Origin: Crocodylus rhombifer
Lineage: Eukaryota > Chordata > Crocodylia > Crocodylidae
NCBI GenBank assembly: GCA_038503035.1
Contig: JAVSML010024276.1
Coordinates: 38,501-102,500 of the forward strand
Length of the DNA stretch: 64,000 bases
Direction: 5' to 3'
In this document: in pieces, positions 23,423 through 33,586 of the stretch
Numbering within the stretch: the first letter of the stretch is position 1
How the letters are laid out: every line of letters begins with the position of its first letter
Translations under genes and position numbers: made by a program
Notes under the pieces: generated by a model
The model's input: the letters and a program-made list of their open reading frames with translations, nothing else
Database searches by the model: none
Told to the model about the DNA's origin: nothing

Positions 23423-24164
23423 GTCACAATTATGGACTACAAGAACTTAGCTTATCTATGACTTTTTTTTAACTACTTATAAGGGATAGAGAGAGCAGAG
23501 AGAAAGTCAGAAATGGTTGGGGAAGGGGAGGGAATGTGTTTTTAACTTAAAAAAAAAAAAAAGAAATACTGGGGGTTTTACTACACTGCTATTCTAGTTA
23601 CTATACTGTCTCAGATGATACACAGTTTAAAGGTCATTGCATTTAATTAACTAATATACCCTGCAAACCCAAACTAAGAAGCTTTGCTTAGAAATTATTA
23701 AGAAATTATTTTCTTCCTGTGAATATTTTTTGATCACAATTAAAGCATCTGTGCTTTTTTACTATATTTTTTTGGCTGTTTTGGAAACCAGAAAACTGAA
23801 AGTTTTCATTTCCAGAATGGTTTTTATCATAACAGGCTTTTGATAAAAATATTTTTCATACAAATTCAGTTTAATAATCTTTTTCCTAGTGAAAAAAGTA
23901 GGAGTGTTTCAGGAGTAGCATGCCTGTATTTGTGCAGTGGATAGGACAGCAAGGTTCTTGAGGTACCTCCCAAGCCAATGACTCTATGAAAAAAAAGTGT
24001 TTACTGAACACTTTTGACCAGCTCCTGGATTTATGCATGCATAAGTATATTAATAATTTGCTATTCGCAATTTGTCATTTGTTATTCATAATTCTCTGAT
24101 TTCAAGCATTTTAAATCACTTTAGGAATTAAAAGTAATGCCATAGGACTTAGGTTAGTTGATAC
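23423..24164. other. AT-rich interval, nothing recognised
   Basis: Contains an A run (about 23549-23562) and AT-rich unique sequence. No gene or repeat family was recognised. Confidence 0.5.
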
Positions 24165-26960
24165 ATATTTGGGCTGCATCTGCACAAATGGGCATGTGTC
24201 TGTTGAGGCATCTCAAAGTAGTTTGAGATGCTGAAGAAGGTACATCATGAACTAAAAAATATACCCTGGATTCCATATTTTCAGTGCAGACTCTAAGTTT
24301 AATACTGGAAATCCCAGTAACAAAAGAAAACATGCTGGAAAAAAGCAGCACAGGGCTGCTGGAGCATGCCCTGAAGCAACTGGAGGCTGGGGGCTCCAGG
24401 AGATGCGCTAGCACCTGGCCAGAGCATCTCTATGCCCGCTGCATGCCCCTGCTGCACCAGCACACTGCCTCAGTGCTTGGAAGAAATAGAAAGGGGCCAA
24501 GCTGGCTGGGACCCAGGCTCTGTCCCTGGTAAGCAGGAGTGGGGGACTGTGTGGAAGGGATGGGTCCCCCCTGCACCCCTCCTGCCAGAGTGCACAGCTT
24601 GTGCTGTCAGTGGCAGCTGGTAGCAGTGGGTCCTTGGGGCACTCATGGCCTGCTGCAGGCAGAGCCCTGAGCAGTATGTGGCATTGTCTGAGTCCCAGGA
24701 GCTACACATGGTGTACAGAGCTGGCCTGGCCTGCTGGCTTGTGACTTCAATTAGGACCAGGCCAGTTCCTGCTGGCACCCAGGACTTCCAGCACTGTGAG
24801 TGGGAGCCACGCACCATCATACCAGGCTGGATTCTGCCTCCACGTAGCAAGCCCATGAAGGCAAGAACCAGCCAGGCAGTTCTGGGAGCGCTGAGTGGTG
24901 GCAGAAGCCAGCCTGGTCCTGGTCAAAGGCAATACCAGTGGGCTGGGCTGGTTCTGTGTACCACGTGTAGCCTCTGGGACTCAAGTGGTGCCATGCACAG
25001 CTGGGGAGGCCCTGCCTGCAACGGGCCATGAGTGCCCTGAGGGGCCACTGCTGGCTGCTACCACTGCTGGTGGGAACTGAGTGCCATGGGCAGGATGGGG
25101 GGGGGAGGGTCAGGTGGGCATGTGATGGACAGTCCCCACAAACCCCACACCTCCCCATGAGCCCCTTCACAATCCACCCACAAACAACTCCCACAAACTT
25201 CAACCCCACAAACCCTACACCCATGAACCCCCTCCACAATTCACCCACACATCTCCCCACAAACCCTACACCCTCCCCCACAACCTCACCACCACAAATC
25301 TTACACCCTGCATGTTCAGCCACCAGGCAGGATAGGACCTGCTGTCAGGAGCTGTGGCTGCAGGGGCAACTGCCACACTGCAGCCCTGCCCCATGCCCAC
25401 ACCAGTGCTGGGACATGCAGCCCCAGCTTGGGGGACTCCTAATCCCAGGAACCACTTGGGGGTTTTAATGGGTTAGGGGGGAGGGATGGAGGTGGCAGTG
25501 GGGGTGGGTGAGGGATGGGGGGGGATTGAAGTGGCATTAGGGTGTATGTGATGAGCCCGGAGTGGCAGCAGGGGTATGTATGAGAGAAAGATGGGGTGGG
25601 GGAGTGCTCTGGGTAGGAGCAGCTGCTAGAGCCAGGCTTAGAGCCTTCCTGCCCCTCTAGAGCAGCCTGTGTGGGGGGAGGCCAGCCTGGAAGGGAAAGG
25701 GATTGCCCAGCTTAATCCCTGAGCTCCAGTCGCAGGCTCACTGTGATCCTCATGCCCTTCACTGGGGCCTGGGCACAAACACAGGGAACAGACCAACAAG
25801 GGCTGGCACTACTCAGAGCCACAAAACAGCAGGCAGGACAGCTGCAGCTGGACCCATATCCTGGTGCTAGGAGGGAGCTGCTGCCAGGAAGGAGTGAGAG
25901 GGGGCAGGCAGGGGCTGTGGGTCATGAGTTAGGGGTACTGGTGGGGCTGTGGGTTGCAAGTGAGGGGCAGGGGTAGGGCACTGTCATATTAGTATTGCTC
26001 AGTGCCACATAGCAGCTGTGGGTCCAGCTGCAGCTGTCTCCACATCCTCGTAAATGAAGGGGGTAGGGGCAGCTCTGATTTTTCTATGATAAAAAAAATC
26101 AAAAGCAAATACCAAAGTGTATAGATATTTAGAATGTATTTTATTATGATGATAGAGGCACTGGTAGGCTTCTAAATTGCTTTACAATCGTAAATATGTC
26201 AATAAAACTTTGCCCAACAGATCTGTCTCTTTCTATATATAGTGGAATTTTATTTTAATCATGGAAGAAAATGGATTTTAATGAGCGAATTTGGATTTTT
26301 TATCAGAGAATTTGCAATTTTTAAATGGGGAACTCCCTGCTGGTGAGGCAAGTGGTGGGACCTGGGCAGAGGATCTTGCCCAGGGCTAACATCGGGGACC
26401 CAGCTGGAAGGCAGACAAGATGGCTGACCTCCTGGCCATTTGGGGCCAGGGGGACACACTTTGACAGTTCAAAGCAGGCCATCACAATGAGTACAGATTC
26501 TAGGTGATAGCTACCTAGATGGGAAATGGGGGCACCAGAAGATATGACAGCAGTGCTGCCCGAAGGCCCACTGTGTGGCCACGGCCCATCGGCAGCTAGC
26601 CCAGAGAGGTAGCTTGGCTGCAGTGCCCATACCACAGCCTAGGTTGTTGTGTGGTCCCTATCTGGGCCTGGTAGATGTGCAGCCATGGGGCCATACTTTC
26701 AAGGGGGCAGATGCTGTTTCAGGCAGCAGCCCCCACTGCCAGACTGCTGCAGTGGGTAGAGGGTGCAGGAGCCACTCTAGGTTAGGGCTGCTTCAGCATT
26801 CCAGCTGGTATTAGGGGCTAGTGTCACCAGAAACCAACAAGGTGGGCCTCAGAAGCTCCTGTCTATTTGTAATACTTGTACAGTGTGCCCTAAAGCCCAC
26901 GTGGCTAACTAGTAACCCCATGAGGGGCCTATGAGTAAGTGGTACAACTAAACTCTTGGG
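24165..26960 (-). repeat. Shared 3' flank of the Tx1-like copy (UTR or host DNA element)
   Basis: Non-coding. Near the outer end is a perfect hairpin (gcatctcaaa 24208-24217 and tttgagatgc 24222-24231, 4-base loop). It continues with GC-rich phrases (gggacccaggctctgt at about 24508), a cccacaaac-rich stretch (25130-25300), G-rich tandem sequence (25480-25600), and an AT-rich part (26080-26330). Every part has a counterpart in the same order at 50.4-52.3 kb. Proteins in this stretch are not recognisable. Confidence 0.6.
24208..24231. repeat. Subterminal hairpin
   Basis: Ten-base perfect arms gcatctcaaa / tttgagatgc around the loop gtag. The homologous site at 50441-50482 has 20-base arms. Confidence 0.8.
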
Positions 26961-26964
26961 ACAA

Positions 26965-28200
26965 CTAATGAAAAAAACAGAATAGGAATGTTGTGTGGGT
27001 CAAAGGGTCAAAAAGTGAGAATAAGTGTGCCTCAGAAGGACACCAAGCAGAGGCCCTTGGGCTGCACCCACTGGTCCTCAAAAACATCCAAGGAGCTGGG
27101 AGATGCTGCCCACTGGTGCTCAGTCCATGCATGTTTCTAAGCAAAAGAGAGGAAAGTGACCTCACAGTTTCCAGGCACCTTCCTGGCCAGACTGTCCTTC
27201 CTGCTCAAGTACAGGGCCCACTTGGCTAGGTCTAGGAGGAGGTTGATCAGGAGGTTCTGGGACTTAGTGGGACCATGGATGGGGTGTCCAAAAACAAAAA
27301 GATGAGGGGTAAAATTCAACCAGAACCTCAGGAGGAGGTTCTTCAGGTAGATGTTGAGGGGCTGCAGCCTGGCACCCTTGAGGCTCATGTGCACCAGGGT
27401 CTCCCTCTGCCTGCAGAAGGGGCAGGAGACTGGGGTGTCTGTGAAGCTTACCACATACATACTCATGGTGATGGCTCCATGGAGGAGACACCAGATGAGG
27501 TCCCTAGTGGCTTGTGGGATGAGGGTGGAGTACCGACTCTACTACTGGGGTGTGCCAGCCATACCCTTGCCAAGCAGGTCCTGCCATTTGGTGTCTGGGT
27601 GGGACGTGAGGGTGGCATGATGGATGGTGTAGAGGTGGCAGTGATGGACGGTGGAAAAGCAGACTGGGCTGGTGTTCTCCAGATGGCTTAGGTGGTGGAG
27701 TGGGAAGCCTTGCAAGGCTGGGCAAGGACCTACTCCATGACAAACTTTGCTGGGCTGGAGGACATGTAGGAGTGTGGGGGTGAGGACCACCACCATGTAG
27801 GACCTGGGTCAACAAGGGCAAGGGTGGCAGGAGATGGGGCAGATTTCACCTCCTGGACCAGACAGCAGGTCACACATGTCATGGGTAGACCCATGCACCG
27901 GGCCAATGTAATGGGGCCCACCCACTCCTGCCTATTGTAGTCCAGGAGATCTCCAACATGGTTGACACCAGCCAGGAGCAAACTCTGTGGCACCTGGGGC
28001 ACCTCTGCTGTTGGAACCTCCAGCTGGGGGTTCCAGAGGAGAGGCTTGATGAGCAGATTGGCATCCTGGGCAAGTGTTGCAGGGGACCTGGAGGCGGAGA
28101 TCAGCCTCCAGGCTCAGAGAAGCCCTACAGGCCAAGGAGCTGCCACTTGTATTGGAGCCCCTGGAAGTGGCAGAGGAAGGCATGCCCCAGGTGGCCCCAT
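26965..28200 (-). pseudogene. Tx1-like LINE ORF2, C-terminal domain, broken
   Basis: Minus-strand frames read in order VGDLLDYNRQEWVGPITLAR (28002-27730), a stretch with RPDTKWQDLL-type residues (27796-27542), then CPFCRQRETLVHMSLKGARL followed by FWLNFTPHLFVFGHPIHGPT (27466-27137), ending near 26965. This succession, especially the CPFC...ETL.H finger and the FWL.FSP.L.. segment, is the C-terminus of Tx1-clade ORF2 proteins, which binds nucleic acid. Several frameshifts split it. The matching region at 52.35-53.7 kb is similar in layout. The reverse transcriptase core is absent upstream, replaced by the hAT-type fragment. Confidence 0.65.
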
Positions 28201-28226
28201 GTCACATGGCTAACGACACTGTATAG

Positions 28227-28690
28227 TAGGGCTGTGCGAGGCTTCAGACAGAGCTTTAGAGCCAGAGAAGCTTTGGATGCTTCAGGATCCAAAGCAGCAC
28301 CTCTGAGTTGAAGCGCTGGCCTCGTTAGGCTTCCTGAAGTGGTTTGGAGCTTCCGAAGAGCTGTGGAGCTGCCCTGGAGATCCAGCCATAGGGTATAATG
28401 GGGAAACAATAAAATATCTATAACGTTATTGTTTTTTGTCTGATTTGGATGAAATGTTCAGAGATAGTAGACTCTGTAGAGGGTATGAAGCCTGCCAAGT
28501 TTCAAGAAGATAGGTGCAGGTGTTTGGGGGGAGCTGCACCCCAAATTTGTGAAAGCAAAACTCCTATCACACCTATGTGTTACAACACACTGTGTCAAAA
28601 CTGCAGGGATGGTAGCTCTTACTGAGGCCACAAAGCCTGCCAGGTTTCAAGAAGATCAGTGCAGGGGCTTGGGGGGAACTGCCCCTCAAG
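28227..28690 (+). mobile_element. hAT-type non-autonomous element, family C (right end missing)
   Basis: Starts tagggctgtgcgaggc, the same terminus as families A and B, then runs in a gaagctt / gaagcttc 'word' (gcttcagacagagcttt, ttccgaagagctgtgg). After 28380 it has the segment shared with family A (gggtataatgggg, tctataacgttatt, gtttcaagaagatagg). A block of about 145 bases is duplicated in tandem (cctgcca-gtttcaagaaga at 28491 and 28636). No right terminus is visible before LINE sequence resumes at about 28690. It sits where the LINE reverse transcriptase should be. Confidence 0.6.
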
Positions 28691-28699
28691 CTACAGGCA

Positions 28700-29230
28700 C
28701 GTCCTGGGCCCAGTCAAGGTGGTGATAACTGAAAGGGGTCAGCTGGATGCCAGAGGAGTGAGCCAGGGCAGAGTGTGGCAAAGAGATATTAAACCCAGTC
28801 CAACTGGGAGTGGCATGCCTGCTCTTCCCCAACCCTCATACAGGTGAAGGCAGGGGGGTCAGTAGGATGACAGGCATGTAAGATATCCACCAGGGAGTAG
28901 TCCATTAGGAGCTCCCTGATGACACACAGCAGCCTGGTTCTGCTCCCTGCTTGACTAGTCTCATGCATTTAGGGTGACATTAAAGTCCCTGCCAAGGACG
29001 AGGCACTCATGAGGATTGAGGGTGCTGATGTAAACAGGCCTGAGAACAGAGTGGCCACCCCAAAAGAGGAGGCTGAGAAGTGACTACAGAAGCCCTGCCT
29101 CCCCACTCCAGCTGTCATTGGCCTGAGTTGTCAGGGTCTTCTCCAAGAATACAACAAGAGGAGAGCACCCGGCATCTCTGGAGACCCTTCCTGGAACTGT
29201 AGATGTTTGGGGCTCGTGATCTTAACCTAC
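28700..29230 (-). pseudogene. Tx1-like LINE ORF2, endonuclease domain remnant
   Basis: The minus strand reads LVLGRDFNVTL near 29010-28975, the (G)GDFN motif of APE-type endonucleases with the first Gly replaced by Arg. It continues through RELLMDYSLVDI (about 28920-28880) to SQLDW, the usual SRLD-type site, near 28800. Stops interrupt it (a TGA soon after the DFN motif). The domain would nick target DNA in the active element. The second LINE copy lacks about 480 bases here, so this is the only copy of the domain in the window. Confidence 0.55.
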
Positions 29231-29314
29231 CTCACTGCTGGCGGTGGAGGGTGTGGAGTAGATGGTTCAGCAGGGGCCTTGCGCATCTCAATGCCTGGTG
29301 TGGGGCTCACTGAC

Positions 29315-29575
29315 TCACGCAGCACCCTCCCATAAGAACAGAGGGCATCCATCTACGAAAGTGCAGGCCAGCCTATAGATCCAGGCGTTGCAGGTTTTGG
29401 GCCCCTTGCCTTCCCTTGCCAGTGCCCTTGCAGTGGTGAGGAAGCTGTCAAAATCTCCCCAGTCATTCAAGGCAAGCTGTACTTTGCTGGTGGACCACCG
29501 GGTGTAGTCACAGTCAGGAAATGCAAGTAGCTCGCCCCTGGAGACCTCTGGGACTGAGAGGTCTGTAGGATGCAT
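29315..29575 (-). pseudogene. Tx1-like LINE ORF1, C-terminal piece
   Basis: An 86-codon frame whose residues SRGELLAFPDCDYTRWSTSK and VQLALNDWGDFDSFLTTARA match, almost position for position, the frame at 55330-55100 in the second copy (RGELLAFLDCNYTQKSASK). The pattern fits the C-terminal helical region of Tx1-clade ORF1 proteins. It ends about 85 bases before endonuclease-side sequence begins. Confidence 0.5.
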
Positions 29576-29599
29576 GGAGCCTGCTGGTTATCAGGCATC

Positions 29600-30410
29600 C
29601 TCCTCCTGGTCCTGGGGCTTAGCAGGCTCCTTAGGCACTTTCTGAACCCCCCAGTCTGTTAAGACCCCAGACACTGATTGGTACTGGGAGAGGTCTGTGG
29701 CCTCTTGGGACAGGGGTGGAGTCAAGGGTGGGGTGGGGCTCCCTCACAAGATGGTAGGGTAGCAGTGGAGCGCTGGGGGGGTCTGTGTAGGGTCTCTGAT
29801 AGTCTTTTGTTTAGGGGACTCCACCCTGACCCCTTTTGGTGTGGGACCATGGGGCAGGCTGGAAGTGAGGATTTTGTGGGAAGGGGAAGGAGGAGACCCA
29901 TCAGGCACCAGGGTAGTATCAGTGCAAGTCTCATGGTCCTGGGAGACAGGACTTCCTCCCTCAGAACTCACCAGGGTGAGCCCCAGGCTACCCTATCTCC
30001 CCTAGATTGTTGGAGGGCTCCACTGATGGACCTTTCATTGGCTCAGCCTCAGTCTCAGCCTTGGCACCCATGGTCTCAAGGGATAGGCCCTGGTCCGTGG
30101 AGTGATGGGCTTCCTCCATGGGCTCTTGTCCAGCATCTGTGAAATCTCCTCCACAGGAATCACTCATTTGATCTCTTTCCCAGGGTTGGGGTGTCAAGCG
30201 CAGCCAGGGAGGCCCCCTGAAAGCTGGGCCACTCCTTCCCCCATGTAGTGGTCTGGGGGGTGGGGAAAGAGGAGTCTTTCACATCAGAAGATTCCACTTG
30301 TTCCCAGGCCTTCCTTTTGGCTTTGCACCAGAGGTCACCTGCACCGACTCATCCATGGGGTGGTCCTCAGGTGGACAGGCTCCAGTAGAAGTTGAGGGTC
30401 AGGGGATAGC
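29600..30410 (-). pseudogene. Tx1-like LINE ORF1, central linker region
   Basis: The region is shared in order with 55340-55815 but scattered over frames. It is rich in Pro, Ser, Thr and Gly residues (low-complexity linker between the zinc knuckle and the C-terminal helices). Frames at 29722-29971 and 29988-30197 cover parts. No domain motif was recognised. Confidence 0.4.
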
Positions 30411-31180
30411 TACAGCTGGGGCATGATTGGGGGTATGGGGGCCCTGCTCCCTTCTCTCCCATTGGCTGCTGCTGCCCTCCCCGGGACCCCACCAAACTTG
30501 GTTTGGGGGCAGGGTTCCCTGAACTCACATGGGCCTGGATGATGTGGCTGAAGTACTAGGGGGACGTGAGGTGTACCAGTGGGACCTGTAGATGCCCTCT
30601 TCTCCTGGCCCATGGTGCTCTCATGATGTAAGTACCCCAGGGTGTGGCACCTAAAGCATTGCAGATCCCCTGGTGTATAGAAAACCCTCACCAGGGCCCC
30701 CTGAAAAGGAATCACTAGGCATCCTTCAGCCTCCAGCCACGCTCTCATCACCAGCTGGAACATAACCTGGCAATGGAAAGAGTGCATGTGGTGGAGGCTG
30801 GCGTCTTGGCACCCCAGCGAGAGGGCCACCATTGGGGAGATAACGCTTCCCAGGGTTTGGAGCTGGGGGAGAAGAGCCCAATTAGACATATAGGGAGGGA
30901 CGGAGCCGAGGTCCACCCCGGTCTCCAGCTCTTCCAGGGGCTAGAGGGGGACATACTTGATATCCACCATGAGCCCCTCTCCACTGCCTTTTGTGCAGTA
31001 GCCTCTGAGGCAAGGTAAAAGACCCCCTTGCCATGAAAGCAGGAGGATGCTATGACCTTGGGGGCCCCCACTATCTGAGTCAGGGCCTGCACCCAGGTCT
31101 CAAAGTACAGATTCTCTTGCTTTGATAGTTGCACTTCATTCTGTGCCTGCAGTTGAGTGCTGGAAACGGGGCCCCACCAG
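30410..31180 (-). pseudogene. Tx1-like LINE ORF1, gag-like core with degraded zinc knuckle
   Basis: Two overlapping minus-strand frames (31134-30748 and 30916-30410) cover the gag-like part. The first has VIASSCFHGKGVFYLASEAT and AQKAVERG. The second has LGCQDASLHHMHSFHCQVMF, then CFRCHTLGYLHHES at residues 87-100. That is a CCHC zinc knuckle in which the His and the last Cys of the C-x2-C-x4-H-x4-C pattern are replaced by Tyr and Ser, so metal binding is lost. ORF1 of this clade packages LINE RNA. A frameshift lies near 30850. Confidence 0.6.
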
Positions 31181-31225
31181 CCAAGCTGGAAGGGCCAGTG
31201 GTGGAGGGTCTAGGCCTCATGACTT

Positions 31226-31477
31226 GGCCACAAGCTAGAAGAGAGCAGATTTAGATTGGATATTAGGAGGAACTTCTTCACAGTTCGAGTGGCCAAGGTC
31301 TGGAACGGGCTCCCAAGGGAAGTGGTACTCTCCCCTACCCTGGGGGTCTTCAAGCGAAGGCTAGATGTGTATCTAGCTGGGGTAATGTAGGCCCAGCACT
31401 CTTTCCTGCTTATGCAGGGGGTCGGACTCGATGATCTATTGAGGTCCCTTCCGACCCTAGCATCTATGAATCTATGA
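31226..31477 (+). mobile_element. CR1 LINE 3' end fragment
   Basis: Plus-strand CR1 tail: gccacaagctagaag, the ggaacttcttcacagttcg stretch, ggggtcggactcgatgatct and the terminus catctatgaatctatga. It interrupts ORF1 of the Tx1-like copy and is 5'-truncated to about 250 bases. It encodes only the last residues of ORF2 ([14 protein letters not shown]). Confidence 0.85.
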
Positions 31478-31479
31478 CT

Positions 31480-31870
31480 TTGGGTCACTGTGGAGGAGGC
31501 TGAAAAGGACCCCTTCCCACTGCCCTTGGTCTTGGTCCCTGATAGCAGGAGGAATGGCCTGGCCAGGGCAGACCCCCTGACCCCATTTTCTCTCTGCCAG
31601 TGCCCTGCCTGCCCCTGCAGCAGAGGTTGCAGACTTTTCTACCCCCAGAGAGGTTGGTTGGACTCTGCCTCTGGGGTGGGGGCTGCAGAGACATGGCATC
31701 CCTTTGGGTTCTTGGATGGGATCTGCCCCCATAGTGGGGGCTGCAGGAAGCTCTGTGGGGGCATCTGCTCTCCAGAAGGTTCCTGCCCCACCATTGTTTT
31801 ACATGAGATTGGGGAAGAGAAGAAAGCCAAAATATCCAGTGGGGCTCTCTACTAGGGGTAGGTGGCTGAA
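31480..31870 (-). pseudogene. Tx1-like LINE ORF1, N-terminal region (probable)
   Basis: Minus-strand frames contain GADPIQEPKGMP and AAPTPEAESNQP, which match GTDPSQAPKGMHALEAPTPE in the second copy (58921-58790). Conservation of the reading register between copies, with frameshifts in one, suggests coding sequence. I place it at the start of ORF1 by position only. Confidence 0.35.
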
Positions 31871-33095
31871 GCTCACCGAGCTGCAGCTTGACAGGAAAAA
31901 AACTGGGAGGGCTATGCTTGAGGAATGTGGGGGCAGGAGGAAAACACACACAGGGGCTGGGGAGAATCAAGCTGGCTTACTCAGCCACACAACAAACACC
32001 AGGGCAGGGGAGGTGGACCACAGGATTTAACACACAAAAGGGCAAAAAACACACAGGGAAGGCTGCTGAGGCAGATGTAAGAGATGGCTGGAGCAGTGGA
32101 GGGGCATTGTTTGTTGAAGATCAGTCCAGGAGCCCCTCAGGCCTCCAGCCAGGTGCTCAGCAGCAGGCAGGAAAACAAAGCAGGATCAGATGCCGTGAGG
32201 CAGCTGTGGGGGAGGGCAGGAGCAATCAGTCAATTAGGGACTAATCCAGTGCAGGTGTGGTATTGAGTGGCGCAGGGTAGTGCAGCAGGGAATCTCTCTC
32301 TCCTGAGAAGGGGCAACAGCAAGACAGACAATAGCAGTAGCAGCAACAGTGGTAGTATCCATCCAGTTGAGGCACTCAGGGTGTTCTTCAGGTGAAAGTA
32401 GAGGTGAAGGTAGGAGCTTCATGCCAAGGCAGCTGGGGCAGGCAAGGCACCTTTAGGCTCCAGCAGTGGTAGTGGGGGAGGGGTCCACAGGCAGTGCAGG
32501 CTCCCTCCCCAGGCCATCTGTCCTCTGACCTTGGTGGTGGGCTGGGCAGCAGGCTGGAATAGGGGTGCAGTGTAGTATGCTGGGCCCCTCCCAGAGGGGA
32601 GGCAGTGGAGTGCAGCAGAGGATCCCCTGTTGTGGTGGGGGCAACAACAGCAGTAGTAGCTTAAGGCAGGAAGGGGTATGGACAACTTACCCCCAAAAGC
32701 TCTGAGAACAAGCCAGCATTTAGTGGCAGCTAGAGGCAGGAAGGGGCCTGGCCATTTTTCCCCCAGAAGTTCCTGGGACTGGAATTGTAGCAAGCAGCAG
32801 CCTAGGACAGGAAGGGGTATAGCTAATTTCCTCCTAGAGGCTCTTCCCTCAGAAGCTTCTGAGGACAAGTAGTCTTGAGTGGCTCACCAGGGTAGCTTTT
32901 TATACTTTTGAGGCTAGCATGGGTGATGCCTCAAGCCTTTAGCGCCCCCTGGCTGAAGATTCAGGAGGAGCTAGGCAGTTTCAGTTTGCCCCAAACCAAA
33001 GTTCAGGCACAAATCTCTGGTAAAAAATTGTGCCACTGTTACTTGAGCTGCTGCAAACACACTGTGCCTGCAGGTGTGGACATGTCCCAGAAGTA
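31871..33095 (-). repeat. 5' region of the Tx1-like copy
   Basis: Non-coding. 31871-32262 is shared with 58960-59407 (gttgaagatcagtccagg, aattagggactaatccag). Beyond 32262 only this copy continues. The outer part has three 70-bp tandem units (32664-32873) and a TATA-like tttttatac at about 32898. It may serve as the element's promoter region, read on the minus strand. Confidence 0.45.
32664..32873. repeat. Three 70-bp tandem units
   Basis: Units begin at 32664, 32734 and 32804, each with aggcaggaagggg (third: aggacaggaagggg), exactly 70 bases apart. Each continues with a pyrimidine stretch (acttaccccc / atttttcccc / aatttcctcc), then a-aag-t-ct. They have diverged but kept the spacing. Confidence 0.75.
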
Positions 33096-33586
33096 GTAAA
33101 TAGCAGTAATTTTTTGAATAGCACATTGGCAGAAATTTGCTCACATACATGCCACTTATTGGGCAATTATGAATAGTAAATAAGCTAGTAAAAATTGAGT
33201 CCATTTGCAAATTATTTATCAATCAAAATGATGGGGATAAATTTGCCAAATAAGTTAATTTCAAGGACCAATTGGATTGGCTGTATTATAAATTACTAGC
33301 AGCTTCTAAAAACACCTTATTTGAGATCTGTTGGTAGCTCAGATATCTAGGATGAAAAACTACACAAAACTCCAGCAAAATGGAACCAACTGTAGGATTT
33401 GTAGCACCTAGTTAGAATGTCTGCCACTGTCAGCTTGCTTGCTGAAAACCTAGCAAAGACATGCGGTCAGTTTGTTAACGAGTGAGCCTGATGGAACTAC
33501 TCACCTGATTTTAGTATGTCCTTAGCAGTTTGTTAATGAGAGGTTTATTTGGATACTTAAATAGTCACAAAGCATCCGTTTTGAAA
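33096..33586. other. AT-rich interval, nothing recognised
   Basis: Unique-looking sequence between the first Tx1-like copy and the CR1 at 33587. Confidence 0.5.

Larger units (their letters stand above)
24165..33095 (-). mobile_element. Tx1-clade LINE, copy 1, with shared flanks
   Basis: Minus-strand element assembled from order and similarity to the copy at 50.4-59.4 kb. It has a 5' region (33.1-31.9 kb) with 70-bp tandem units, ORF1 remnants (31.87-29.3 kb), an ORF2 endonuclease remnant (29.2-28.7 kb), an ORF2 C-terminus (28.2-26.96 kb), then a long 3' flank (26.96-24.165 kb). The two copies share the outer segments as well as the coding parts. The flank ends in a hairpin near a gggctgcatctgcac terminus, like a DNA transposon, while the other end shows gtgtggacatgtccc near 33080. 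Whether the flanks are UTRs of the LINE or a DNA element carrying it is open. A family C hAT-type fragment and a CR1 tail interrupt it. Confidence 0.55.
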
